Shown: piece by piece, positions 34,181-44,800 of the stretch
Position numbering within the stretch: the first letter of the stretch is position 1
Layout of the letters: the number at the start of each line of letters is the position of its first letter
Notes under the pieces: model-generated
What the model was told of the DNA's origin: nothing
Databases searched by the model: none
Seen by the model: the letters and a program-made list of their open reading frames with translations, nothing else
Assembly (NCBI RefSeq): GCF_030867095.1
Contig: NC_081832.1
Coordinates: 62,357,444 to 62,421,443 of the forward strand
From: Alligator mississippiensis
Taxonomy: Eukaryota > Chordata > Crocodylia > Alligatoridae
Length of the DNA stretch: 64,000 nucleotides
Reading direction: 5' to 3'
Translations under genes and position numbers: made by a program

Positions 34181-34500
34181 TGGGTTTAAATACCGCAGAT
34201 GCATTATTTACCAGCAGAAAAACCTGGCAGGTTTGAAAATACCACGAGACCCAGAGTGAAGCGGGAGCCTCTTGAATTATGCATGAGCTCGGATAGAAGG
34301 CAATCGTTACTGCCATTGTAACAAGTTTATTACTTTAAATGATTATTTTGTGGCTCTCTTTCTTTTTAAGTTCAGTAATGACCTACATGCTTTCGCACAT
34401 ACCAGGTCTGCCAGAGCCCCATCTCTATTCAGGCTGTTTATTTCAGGCATAATTAGTTCACTCTTTCTAATATTAATGCATATAATATTGCCATATGATG
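34181..34500. other. possible conserved non-coding (regulatory) block
   Basis: AT-rich, non-repetitive DNA with many homeodomain-like motifs, such as GGCATAATTAGTTCACTC, TTGAATTATGCATGAGCT and TTCTAATATTAATGCATA. Its texture resembles deeply conserved vertebrate enhancers. This is judged by eye only. Confidence 0.28.
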
Positions 34501-34506
34501 CCATAA

Positions 34507-34541
34507 GTGTGTGCGCGCACGCGCGCGTGTGTGTGTATGTG
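34507..34541. repeat. alternating GT/GC tract (Z-DNA prone)
   Basis: GTGTGTGCGCGCACGCGCGC followed by GTGTGTGTGTATGTG is a 35 bp alternating purine/pyrimidine run, CpG-rich in an otherwise CpG-poor window. Confidence 0.93.
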
Positions 34542-35208
34542 ATTTTCCTACATGAACCAATTAAATTGAGGCTTACACAGTGGAGGGAAATGACTCGGTT
34601 TCAACACCAAATATGGAACCGTGTAAGTCATTGGTTCTCTCAGAGCAGGGCTGTGCTATTTCCCTTTGTTACCCTGTAAATGGATGGTCTCTATCCCTTG
34701 TAGAATAACATTCTGGTGGGACCAGTGAATTTGCAGTGCAGTTGAATGCTATTCACTGTAAAGGGCACAAATACTTGCAAAGAAAGTCCTGCAGTACACA
34801 GACTACAATTCTTAAGGTGCCATGACACTTGCTGGACTCCATGTGTGGCCCGAACGAAGACTACTTTTATGTGCCAAGAAGACCAGAATTAAACATGGAG
34901 CTGTTCACTGAGAGGACATAAGTTTGGGGCTCACTGTACTTTCAGGATACAAAGATAATTGAAATCCGAAGGATATTACCATTGTCTTCAGTGTGGCTTT
35001 GGCTCAGGCCTTTTTTTACAAAAATGCAAGGCTTAGGAAGAGGCTGGGGTGGGTGGGACAGGCATGAGAGTGGAAGGGTTGAGGAGTCATGGACTAAATC
35101 ATCATCACTCTAGCTACTAAAGACCAGATTCTTCAGTCCATCTTTGTGTTTGAGTAAAACTCTGTCGTAGTTGTTTGAATGGTGCCACCCGCCAGATACC
35201 CACATGAC
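34542..35208. other. unannotated sequence
   Basis: No gene or repeat family recognised. Confidence 0.45.
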
Positions 35209-35300
35209 TCATAGATTCATAGATTGTAAGGCCGGAAGGGACCTTGGAAGATCATCAGGTCCGGCCTCCACCCATGACGAAGGGTGGTATAGTCCTGCTA
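35209..35300 (-). mobile_element. CR1 LINE 3' terminus
   Basis: TCATAGATTCATAGATTGTA holds two copies of the terminal ATTCATAGA-type repeat, followed by CCGGAAGGGACCTTGGAAGA and ATCATCAGGTCCGGCCTCC. It is the complement of a CR1 3' end and heavily 5' truncated. The doubled terminal repeat marks a true 3' end. Confidence 0.93.
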
Positions 35301-38300
35301 TTAGGTAGGAGTAGTGTGGCAGTTTTGCTCCAGTCAGTCAAGATTAGCTTCCCATAGACTTCATGTCTCATCCATCACTTTCTACCTGAAATCCTTTGCA
35401 TGTGGACTTTGCAGGACCAAGTGATAATAGGAAAAAGCTACGTGAACGTGATATTTCCAGTCATAACTGCGACAAACCAGCATAGGGGACTCACTTAAAC
35501 TGAGCCTGCGTTTGAGGTCTAGTAGATCTCCTGAACTCGGGAGGGTAGAAATAAAGAGCAAGGAATTCTATTTACCCCTCTGGCCTTTCCCAAGAACTGG
35601 AATAGCTACTTTGTCCCTTGCTAGCTACTCCCCCCAGTCATCGTCTAGAACTAGACTTGCGTTGTTCCAGCTGTTGTATACAGCTAGTTCTTGGAAATCT
35701 CTTTTCTCTTTCAGTCCTTGACAGGGCTGTGAGCTGCCATTTTGAGAACTGTGTGGACTGAATCTGTACTGCTATTAGTGGAGAATGGTTGGGACAGACT
35801 CTGGGGCATGAGGTTCAGACTTCAAGGCTCACGCAGTGCTGGAGTTCACTTTTGCAACCATGCAATCACATGAGCTTCTTTATTGAGGTTCTTTAGTGTC
35901 AGGAGAGGTTTTTTAGTGTCAGGTTTCCATCCAATGAAGTAACGCTGCTGCTTAGGAAGCTTATGCTGTGCATCTCTGACTTAGGTGATTTAGGTTTAGA
36001 AAGTTGCAAGTCTACCCTGCCTTCTGCCAGGTTTCTGTTGCTTATTTATGGGTTCAAGATTAGAGGGTACTGTCTTGGTGTGCATCTCTCTCTCACGTGT
36101 GCACATACACACTAATAATTTTTGTTTCTCTACTAAGTGGGATTACAAGGCAGTGTAGGTTGAAAGGATGTGAACAGAAACAATGTGTTCTTTAGCACTG
36201 GTGCGGCTTGTTGCCAGTCTAAAGGGAGGCAGGTGCTGTTGTGTGGGCTTTGGCTGCATCAAGGTTTCTCAGAATTTTTTTTGGCATTACAGTCTCAGAT
36301 CATTTGTATGCCCACAATGTTACTGTATTTAAACATGCAGAAACTAGGCCCAGCAGAAGGCCTCTATCCTCAGTGGAATTCTTTGAACAACTTCCTTATT
36401 ATTCTCCATTCTGAACATGTTAAAACTGAACTGTGTCCTAGAAAGTCAATGAACTCCTCCATAGCCACAGAAAACTTTCCCACCACACCCACCTACATGC
36501 CTGCACCCTGGCCCTGACAGATCTATGCTACTGGGCAAAGGAGTGTTTAGTCATAATGACAAAGCCAGTTTTAGGCCTCTGAGAGAGTGCCAGCAAAGAT
36601 TAGCATAGCTTTCCTCTCCTGTATCTCACAACATCGGAATATCCAGAGTGCAACGCACTCGGTTACTATGTTCTGTTAAGAGCTTTTATGTAACCTAGAC
36701 TTTCCAAGGCTGCAGACCTCCCCACTTTGATGGGGAGACTTTTTAAAGGCACAAATGAGAATATGAGAATTAGGTTTTTGAGCCCCATTGCCTTTTTTTC
36801 TGGTTGGGATTTGGCAACCAGTCATAGATGAGCCTGAGGCACCCTTCAAAATCCCAACCTTTGGTCTAGACTTTCAATGCATTAATTTAGGCTTGCACTT
36901 GGGCACCAGATTTCAAGAAGGATTGCTGCAGTTGGGCAGGAAAATCGTTTAACTGCACAGGAAACAGTCAGGTCTTGTAACTTTTGCATGCTCTTACTCA
37001 ATTTGCATACACAGTCAGAAAAACTGCATGTGCATGTTAGAAATGTTGTCATGTTCCTAAAATCTAAGAACAATGGGGCCTTTTATGGCATCTGACTGGC
37101 CCTTTGTAAGCTGATGTACATTGTGTTTTAGGTGTGGGATGCCCCAGAAGTAAGCATTTGCAATACACAGATGAAAAGATGAATTTAATGAAATCTTCTG
37201 CAGTAGTCTCAAATACTTACAACATGGCAGGTTTGTGGGACTGATTATGTAATTCAGTAAACCGAGAGGGGTTCTTCCCTTTACACAACAGCAGTAGCAA
37301 ATTCTCAACCATTGCTGGATGTAGGTGTTACACGACCTTTTTGCGGCATTCTGCAAAAATGTCCACGCGTCCTCTAAATGCTTCTATTTTCCGGGCAAGC
37401 CAAGGTCCATTTTAAGCAGCTTCCCATATCTGTTTGAGTCAGTGACCTAACCTTAGTATGGTTTCCAAAATAATTTTTGCAAAGAGCTATGGTGCCATTT
37501 GTGGCAATTTTTCATGTTATAGCTTAATTATATTTTAGTGAAATCACTCTAGATATGTCAAAGGGCTTAAGCTTCACTGAGGCCTAACTTCATAGCCAGC
37601 TTATAATATGGAAGGAATTCATTTTTAAAAATGATGTGACCTTGAATAAAGTATCTGCAAATGTTCTTAGCTGGCGTAACTGCTGCTTGCTCGTGTTTGG
37701 GATAGCTCATGCAAGGTCAAATGGAATTTATCAGATTTTCCCAAATGATTCACCTCTAAGTTTAAGAATAACCAGAAGTCATTTCAGGGTAACTGTGATT
37801 TCTTTTTCTTTTTTAAGAAATGTGCCTGAAACCAGGTTTAGAATCGAAGTATCTTCTCTCACATACCTAGTGTATCGCAGGGGCAGCCTTGATAAATCTG
37901 TGTAAACAGCATGATGGGAGAGACAGGGAAAGAAAAAAAAAACCCCAAGCAAACTAGAAGCAAAGTCTGGCAGATTCAGAGGACTTATTCTGGGTTTCTG
38001 CCACTGCAGCTTATGATAAGAATTTGCCCACCAGTATTTTAAAAATCCAATAATGATTAAGAAACCCAACATGCTAGAGAGAAAGAAATAAAAAAAAAAA
38101 AGGTATGTCTTTAGTGATGCAAAGAAATGTTGCTGTTTTCTTCAGGCTAAATGTATCAGAACAGAGCATCATAAATCAAATATTCATTGCTCCCTCTGCT
38201 CATTAGCTGTGTGAAACTGTGACTAAGCTTGAAGGTTAGTTGGTATAGTTCAGTATGATTGTTCTTGCTGCCTTGTTCTGCATCAAGAGTGTCGGCAGGC

Positions 38301-38650
38301 AGCCATGACTCATATACACAGCCTGCCCCCGCTAGTTGCCAGTTTTCCATGGTTTTTTTTTCCCATAAGGGGAGAAGATTATGGGGTCTTGGACATCTTC
38401 TGACTTCATTATTTTTTGCCTGAACAAAGTCAAAATGTATTCAAGTGGGTCTTCTCTTCAGTGAAAGAACTGAATACAACAGGCATTGATGGAAAATATT
38501 ACAGATACATTTTTATCTTAACAATGAAATATGCAATCTGTCTCAGCAAAATACAGCTGCTGAGCAAATTGATTTGCATTAGATGCTTATTGGGGACCCA
38601 CAGTTCATTCTTTTGTTCTTTTCAACAGCAAATGTGTTTCTCTGACTGAG
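35301..38650. other. unannotated sequence; nuclear-receptor-like motifs near 37.6-37.7 kb
   Basis: No gene or confident repeat. At 37637-37645 TGACCTTGA and at 37712-37719 CAAGGTCA are inverted extended half-sites of the SF-1/ERR type (TCAAGGTCA). They lie 75 bp apart in non-repetitive sequence. Confidence 0.4.
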
Positions 38651-38654
38651 AAAC

Positions 38655-38735
38655 AAGAATACATTGTGGCTGTAGTGCTTTTCATCAAATGATCTCAAAG
38701 CACTTTGCCGATGTTAGTGATCTGCTTAGAAGAGA
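38655..38735 (+). repeat. MIR-like SINE fragment
   Basis: GTAGTGCTTTTCATCAAATG and ATCTCAAAGCACTTTGCCGA match the 'gcacctttcatc..ggatctcaaagcactttac' block of MIR-type SINEs. Confidence 0.78.
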
Positions 38736-39500
38736 CAAAACATTACAAAAAATCCTGTGGAGTTGGTAGGGGTCTTTCAGCAGACAGCACCTATATAGCT
38801 TGATGCTGGGTACATTGAAAATTTAAGGCAGAGGGTGGGGGTGAAGGGGAAAGGAAGAGAGAGAGAGAGAAATGCAGTGTTATACTAATGCAGGTAATAA
38901 ATCTAAGACAATATTTTTATTCCAAAAGCTTTAAAATGAGTTAAGTAGAGATATTTCAGTTGTACAAAATTTAATAGACTAGCATATTATGGTTAAAATG
39001 ATCAAAAATACAGACATTCAAAATGAAGGTGCACCTCAGGAAGTTTGTATCTCCTATATGAAGAGATAAGTTATCTCCTGGCTCTCACTGTAGCCTTCAT
39101 TCTGGCCCTTTAGTCAGCCCCTCCCATCCACCAGCTGGGAATTTTCTTGCTGTTCTCTGGGTTATGCGAGGCTGGTCCTGTGTTGCGAGCTTGCCCTGCC
39201 AACAATGGGGCATGTCCGTGTAGAGGATGATCAGGAGGGGCTGTGCTTTGAATTTTCTTTATTTTGGCTCTTCTGGGTTCTGGAGCAGCCTATAGCTAGT
39301 TATCAAAAACTATCACAGTTTAAAGAAGCCCCAGGGCTGCTGTAATTTGAGGTCTGGACTCATCAAGTCTGCAGCCAAGGTCAGCAAAGACAATTTGTGA
39401 AGTGTCCATTTTTGCCCCATGGTACAATTCCTTAACCAAGAATTCACTGTGCTCTGCCTTCCCCCTCTGCCTTTGGCTCCAGAGAATTCAGGATGCATGC
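38736..39500. other. unannotated sequence with a short GA run
   Basis: A short (GA)n run lies near 38856-38869. Nothing else is recognised. Confidence 0.45.
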
Positions 39501-39537
39501 AGAGAGAGTGAGAGAGTGAGAGTGAGTGAGTGAGTGA

Positions 39538-39582
<45 letters not shown>
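39501..39582. repeat. compound (GA/GAGT/GT)n microsatellite
   Basis: AGAGAGAGTG units give way to GAGT repeats and then to about 20 pure GT units. It abuts the inverted-repeat element that starts at 39582. Confidence 0.97.
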
Positions 39583-39585
<3 letters not shown>

Positions 39586-39794
39586 GGAACTCTGGGAATT
39601 GTAGTTTTTCTAAAGTGACACTAGATTTTGCTGGTGCAGGGGAAGGAATTCATCCCACTTTTTATTGCCAATGCCCAGGTTGAGTGGGCAAAAACCTGAT
39701 TTTGGCAGCAAAAGCATGGGCTGAAATCTCCCCCCAGCAGCAGCAGAAAACTCCACTGCTACACCAGAATACTACTATTCCCAGAGTTCCCTGC
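39582..39794. mobile_element. 213 bp MITE with 24 bp terminal inverted repeats
   Basis: The left end begins GCAGGGAACTCTGGGAATTG (39582-39605). The right end (39771-39794) is its complement with 1 mismatch in 24. Ends of the type 'ACTACAATTCCCAGAGTTCCCTGC' are common in vertebrate short DNA elements. There is no coding capacity. A target duplication cannot be read because the left flank is microsatellite. Confidence 0.85.
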
Positions 39795-39955
39795 ACTCCA
39801 TGACATACTGCTCTTCTCTTCCCTTCCCCATCAGTTCTGGTACCCCCTCCTTAGACAGTGCCTGGAGCCTGTGCCCTGCTTACCCATCCCTCCTTACGGT
39901 ATTGCCTTGGCACTAGATGACAGAGTAGTTAAGGTGTGTCTTGCAATGGCTCTAA
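39795..39955. other. unannotated spacer
   Basis: Short stretch between two transposons, with nothing recognised. Confidence 0.4.
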
Positions 39956-40461
39956 GGCAAGGGGCAGAAATTACACATGAAGATATAAGTTATTGGAAAC
40001 CAGTTCAAATCTGTAACGCAACAGAAGTTCAGTGCACATAAACCACTTTCAAAATGGCCAAAACCGGTTTAAGATAAACCTGGATGGATGTAGTAGCAGA
40101 ATTAACTGATTTAAATTACATTTGTTTATTGAACTTCTGTCCCAGATCTCTTCCAGATTCAAGTTAACTCACAGTCCCCCAGCATCCCAGGATGCTTTAC
40201 AACTCCCTGCAATCCCCTCCCCACCCTTGCAGAGGTGGGCAGGCTAGCCTTGGCCCAACCTGTCTGATCTTGCTGATCAGGGAAGCATGCTCTAGTGCCC
40301 CTCAGCTTCTGGCCTAGGCCACTGCAGGCAAGTGGCTGCATTTCTGGAATCAAAAGTGAATGTCTGTTCACTTGCTTATCAGTTCAATCTATTCAGTTTA
40401 GACTAATCTGCAGAGATTGAATTGATTCAGCCTCAGGCTTTTTGACTGTCTATACTTAACT
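39956..40461 (-). mobile_element. family A DNA transposon, shorter inverted copy
   Basis: The left edge GGCAAGGGGCAGAAATTACA and right edge TTTTTGACTGTCTATACTTA are worn versions of family A ends, in reverse order to the 32.5 and 57.5 kb copies. Interior landmarks agree: ACCGGTTTAAGATAAACCTG, CCCAGCATCCCAGGATGCTT and GGCCTAGGCCACTGCAGGCA. At 506 bp it lacks part of the centre present in the other copies. No target duplication remains. Confidence 0.85.
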
Positions 40462-40464
40462 CAG

Positions 40465-40560
40465 AGGTGTGGGTCCAGAGTGAGGCTCTGACTCTTGCCA
40501 CAGGTTGCCCTCAGTCAACCCAGCTATAAATGGGCACCTAGTTATTCAGCCAGAGGAGTT
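40465..40560 (-). repeat. unnamed dispersed repeat (relative at 20.4 kb)
   Basis: Reverse complement of 40501-40545, AGGTGCCCATTTATAGCTGG then GTTGACTGAGGGCAACCT, matches 20401-20445. Confidence 0.55.
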
Positions 40561-42325
40561 TGAGGCAGCTGGACATGATCCCAGCCATATGGCTCCCTTG
40601 TGAACTGTTGGTTATAGAAACTGGTGCGCTTCATCATGGTAGCCTGATGGGCTCTTTGAACTTTGACTATTTTTTTATATCTTCCCCTCACCTTGTCCTG
40701 GGCTGCAGGAACTGAGCTGAGCTGCTTTAGTCCCCAAATCAGAGCTCCTAATTTGGCCCTTGTATCTCTATCCATAGTGTTTAGGCTCCTGCTTCAGCTG
40801 CCCTGTGCCTCTCATCTGCCATTCAAAACAATTTGCATCATTTACAATTTACATAATTTCAACATGAAACCAGACATCTGCTCAGGCTCCAGAATGTAAC
40901 ATGGAACAGAACATAACCTGAGCAGAGTTCTGCATTGTAGCAAAACCAGTTATGGGACTGCAAGTGTGAAACCCTACCCGCACACTGCAATTTGCAGAAA
41001 GGAGGATTTAGCACTGGACTCAAAATTATCCACGCATCTCCCAAACTGGTCTAGCCCTCTGTGGCTGGATGCAGTTTTAATGCCATCCAAGGCAGCAGAA
41101 CTCATGATGGAAATTGCATAAGACTGGTGGGTCACCTTGGAGCTGAAGTCCCCTGAGAACAGCCTCAGAAGTTTTGGTGCAATCAAATTGAAACCTAATC
41201 TCAGGTTTGGACTTAGACCTGAATTCCTTTCTAGTGCAACTCCATTACAGATCTGAGCACCACCTTCTGAGCCCAGCTGTACATGAAATTTAGAAGATGA
41301 TGAGATTTCCGTAGAGTTTCCCCTGGCTCTGTGTTTAATCCTGTGGGATGGCAATGAGAGAAGAGGGAGTGGTGAGATACGGCCGCAGTGCAACTCCCCA
41401 AAAAAGAAATAAACTTCAGCTCTCCTAAGAGATTTACATAATGTCAGAAAAAAAATATTTAAACACAAATGGGCTTATCAATATGGTTGGAAATGTTGCA
41501 GTGGTGGTGGCAGCCTGGTGTAATGTCAAGAGAATGGAGCTAATCAAACACTCACTCCATTGTGTGAGCCTGGCTGCTCATGAGACAGGTTTGTTTCTTT
41601 GGCAGGTATGCCTTTCCTTCACCTTGGGGGGCAGGGGGAGGGCGGGGAGGGGGGAATCTAGACTCCTTTTAAATCACTGCAAAGGAAATGTCCACATGTA
41701 CTATGTACTCACTGAACGACTTCACAAGAAGCCACGTAATGTATGTATTTATTGAATGCTGTCATCAGGTGCTATAAATTTAGGTGCTACAGAGACTGGT
41801 ATTTAAATTGAATTCCTCTCCCTGCTACCTTTTCATGTCAAATAGCTGGGTAGGCTAGGCACTGACTGGGGAAAACCAACCAAAGCCTTGTTAACTGTGC
41901 ATGCACTCAGCAACTTGCAAGGCTCCATTATCCTGTGTCAGATGTTAAGGATGTGTTGCAGGAGGCCTAAGGATAGGTTTCTCTGAGGACTTGACGCACA
42001 AAAAAACTACTGCAGACACTTCCAGTGGAAGTGCATGGGGTACTGTGTGTAAGAAAACAGGATGAAGCCTTCAGAGAGGGAGAGCTCGAGAGAAGCTGAG
42101 TGAGCTTTGAAGGCAAAAGAAGCTAATTCCCACTCAGCCTTTTGCGATTCCCACGAGCATGTGAAAATAGAAAGAAAATAATATAAGGGAGAAACATCAA
42201 GTTTCCCTCAGTGTGCTTGTAGACGTTTGGTTTAGATTAGATGTCCCTGCACTACCTTTTGCTGGTGAGGAAAAATATCCTTAGAAAAAGCAGGGACTAT
42301 CTGTTATCATGATGGTGCCATTGCT
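40561..42325. other. unannotated sequence
   Basis: A 164-aa minus-strand frame (40974-41468) has no recognisable domain and no support. A G-rich run lies at 41626-41653. No repeats are recognised. Confidence 0.45.
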
Positions 42326-42329
42326 ACTC

Positions 42330-42530
42330 TGGGGGTTATAGCTTAAAGTCGGGACACCTGGTTTCTTTTCTTAGCTGTGTCACGGAGTGAAGACCCTGGG
42401 AACAGCATTTTAACCTCTTGGAGTGAAGTCATGGCTACACTAAAGTTTTGCCATTGTCCAATATGGCCACGATTTCCCTCTTGGTGCCTCACTTTTCTCA
42501 TTTGTGAAATAAAGATAATACTACTATTTC
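42330..42530 (+). repeat. MIR-like SINE fragment
   Basis: TTGGTGCCTCACTTTTCTCA then TTTGTGAAATAAAGATAATA matches 'ctgtgcctcagtttcctcatctgtaaaatggggataata'. The weaker upstream part, CACCTGGTTTCTTTTCTTAG with GCTGTGTCAC, fits the 5' half. Confidence 0.75.
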
Positions 42531-42540
42531 ACTTCACAGG

Positions 42541-42789
42541 GGGCATGTCTATATGTTCATTAATATGCTGTAATTATGGCACATTAAGTTTAGTACCTGT
42601 AATAACAGGTACTAACTTAATGCACTGTAATTGGTGCTGCGTATTAGTGAAGATGAACACTCTTTGTGTGACAATGCACATTGGATTAAATCTACTATGC
42701 ATTAGCACATTAGCATCGGTTTTGCCAGTCATGTTAATGTGCAGTAGAATTAGTCCAATGTGCATTAAGCGTCTTGTGTAGATGTACCC
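42541..42789. mobile_element. 249 bp palindromic MITE related to family B
   Basis: Ends GGGCATGTCTATAT and its worn complement ATGTAGATGTACCC-like tail differ only by transitions, as expected from decay of an ancestral GGGCACGTCTACAC. Two hairpins fill the interior: CATTAAGTTTAGTACCTGT against ACAGGTACTAACTTAATG (42582-42622), and GCACATTGGATTAAATCTAC against the complement near 42733-42767. It abuts the next element within 4 bases. Confidence 0.75.
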
Positions 42790-42792
42790 AGG

Positions 42793-43241
42793 GGGCGCAT
42801 CTACATGAGATGTTTACTGTTGAGTAGACTAATTAGCTCTGCAGTAAACATTGTGTGTCTACAAATGCGCCCCTATTCGGTTGGAATAAACAAATTAATT
42901 CTGCAGCAGGTTAATACTTGTAAATACAACTACTATCCTGCTGCAGAATTTTTTACTGCACAGCACTGCATGTATAGACAATGACCCAGCTGTCTGGGCC
43001 ACAAGGGTGCTTCAGTGCAGGGGCTGCTCAATGGCTAGCTCCACACTGGAACACCTTTGTGCCCCAGCTAGCCCCTCTGCAGCATGTTGAGCTGTTGGGG
43101 AGCAGCCCTGGGCTGGCAGGCTGACCCCTGGTGCCCCCCGCCAGGTGGGGCTGCTCCAACCTGGCTCAATGTTCTGGGATCCCAGAAGTTTATTGCTCCA
43201 GAGTTTATTGCTCTGCATTAATTGCACATGTAGACGTGCCC
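42793..43241. mobile_element. family B DNA transposon, copy 1 (449 bp)
   Basis: Left end GGGCGCATCTACATGAG and right end GCACATGTAGACGTGCCC form a worn 16-17 bp inverted repeat. The first 80 bases (42793-42872) form a smaller module that itself ends with the complement of GGGCGCATTTGTAGAC. Landmarks shared with copy 2 are TACTTGTAAATACAACTACT, GAATTTTTTACTGCACAGCA, AGCAGCCCTGGGCTGGCAGG and TGCTCCAACCTGGCTCAATG. There is no transposase. Confidence 0.85.
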
Positions 43242-44349
43242 AAGGGGTCAGGCTATTTGATTCAGTTATCATTTGAATAGTGCTTTGAGACATGGAGATA
43301 AAGTCCTAGGAAAGACAGAAAATATTATCTAACCAGCAATTAACTCATTGCCATTTTATTTTCAAAGCAGTGCAAAACAGTTTTGCTGACCGTTCCTATT
43401 TTAGTCCCTTTAAGAGAGTGTTCTAGTGTGCTCAATTAAAAGCAAGCTGGAATGGATCCTACTATAACAAACATCTCATGTAGGAGACCCCCGACCATGC
43501 TATTCTAGTCATGATACTGTACATTTAATTGATCTGTTTGTAAATATTTGGAAATTTGCTTCTAACCACTAAAATAGTGGGTTTCTTTTACACCTGACAG
43601 TCTCCAACAAACGTTTCTTTCACATCTGATGGGTCCTTATCAAAGCACAGTTAAATGACATACCATTTTTGAATAAACGGGACAAACAAAGGAAAAGGTT
43701 GGATTATTTTTTTCAAATGCAACTGTTAAATAAATCAGGCTAATAGAAAATAAGAACACTTATGGCTAAAGTCACACACCATCTCATTCCAACTTCTGCC
43801 AGCATGGACCCTGAAACATGTATCTTGTAATAAAAAAGTCTTACCTGACTAATCACTTTGAATATGATCTGGTTCAGCACAACCCAACATCTGTTTGGTG
43901 GCTCTGTGTGAAACAAGTTCAGTCTCAGTTTAGTATCTGATGTGTTCATAAAAAAAAAAGAGTCCTTAGATCAGAAACTTTTCTTGACAGACTCAGCTAA
44001 CAATCAAAGTAATGAACAGGTTAGGGAGAGACAGCTATTGGTGGTCTCTACATCAGAGTACAGTAGCGATCAGAGTAGAGGCCCATTGGTGTTGCAGCAT
44101 TGGGAGAGTGCACTGATTCATGTTACATTGTGCAGTCATTTTTTTTTCTTTTCAGTCTTGGCTAGGTTCAAATTACTGACACGTGCCAGGGTATTTCCTT
44201 CGTATAATGAGTCACTGCCATAATAATGAGAAGTTTTCCCATTGTTGAGGAGGTCTTCACCATTTTCAGTTTTTTTCTCCTTGTGGACACTTTTGTTTCT
44301 GATGGCTTAATGACTTTTCAGTTTGCCACCTGCAGTTCAGGACACTCTG
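43242..44349. other. unannotated sequence between family B copies
   Basis: No gene or repeat recognised in 1.1 kb. Confidence 0.45.
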
Positions 44350-44800
44350 GGCACCTCTACATGAGACATTTACTGTGGAATATGCTCCACAGTAAATGTC
44401 GTGGTATCAACACATGCAGGGCTATTAGGCTGGAGCGAACTAATACACTCTGCAGCAGAGTAGTACTTGTAAATACAAGCACTATCCTGCTGTGGAGTTT
44501 TTTACTGCACAGCAATGTGTGTGTAGGCACTGACCTGGCTGGCTGGGGCATGAAGGTGCTTCAATGCGGGAGCTGCCTGCCAGTTAGCCCTACACTGAAG
44601 CACCCTTATACCCTCCGTGGCTTTTTGAACCAAGTTGGAGCAGCCTTGGACTGGCAGGCTGACCCCCAAGGCTCCCTGTCAGCTGGGACTGCTCCAACCT
44701 GGCTCAATGTACTGTGCTCCCAGGTGCATGTGTAAACGCAGTGCCCGTGAGCAATAAACTCTGGCGCTGTAAGCACTGGTGTTTATTGCATCACATTAAG
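44350..44800. mobile_element. family B DNA transposon, copy 2
   Basis: Left end GGGCACCTCTACATGAGACA opens a perfect 15 bp hairpin (44365-44379 with 44386-44400, loop ATATGC). TACTTGTAAATACAAGCACT, GTTTTTTACTGCACAGCAAT, CAGCCTTGGACTGGCAGGCT and CTCCAACCTGGCTCAATGTA follow in the same order as copy 1. A terminal-like GCATGTGTAAACGCAGTGCC lies at 44725-44745; AATAAACTCTGGCGCTG beyond it matches the complement of copy 1's near-terminal part, so the right end is rearranged and its coordinate approximate. Confidence 0.82.

Noticed and set aside
40974-41468. 164-aa minus-strand frame
   Set aside because: No domain or homologous pattern recognised and no gene structure nearby.
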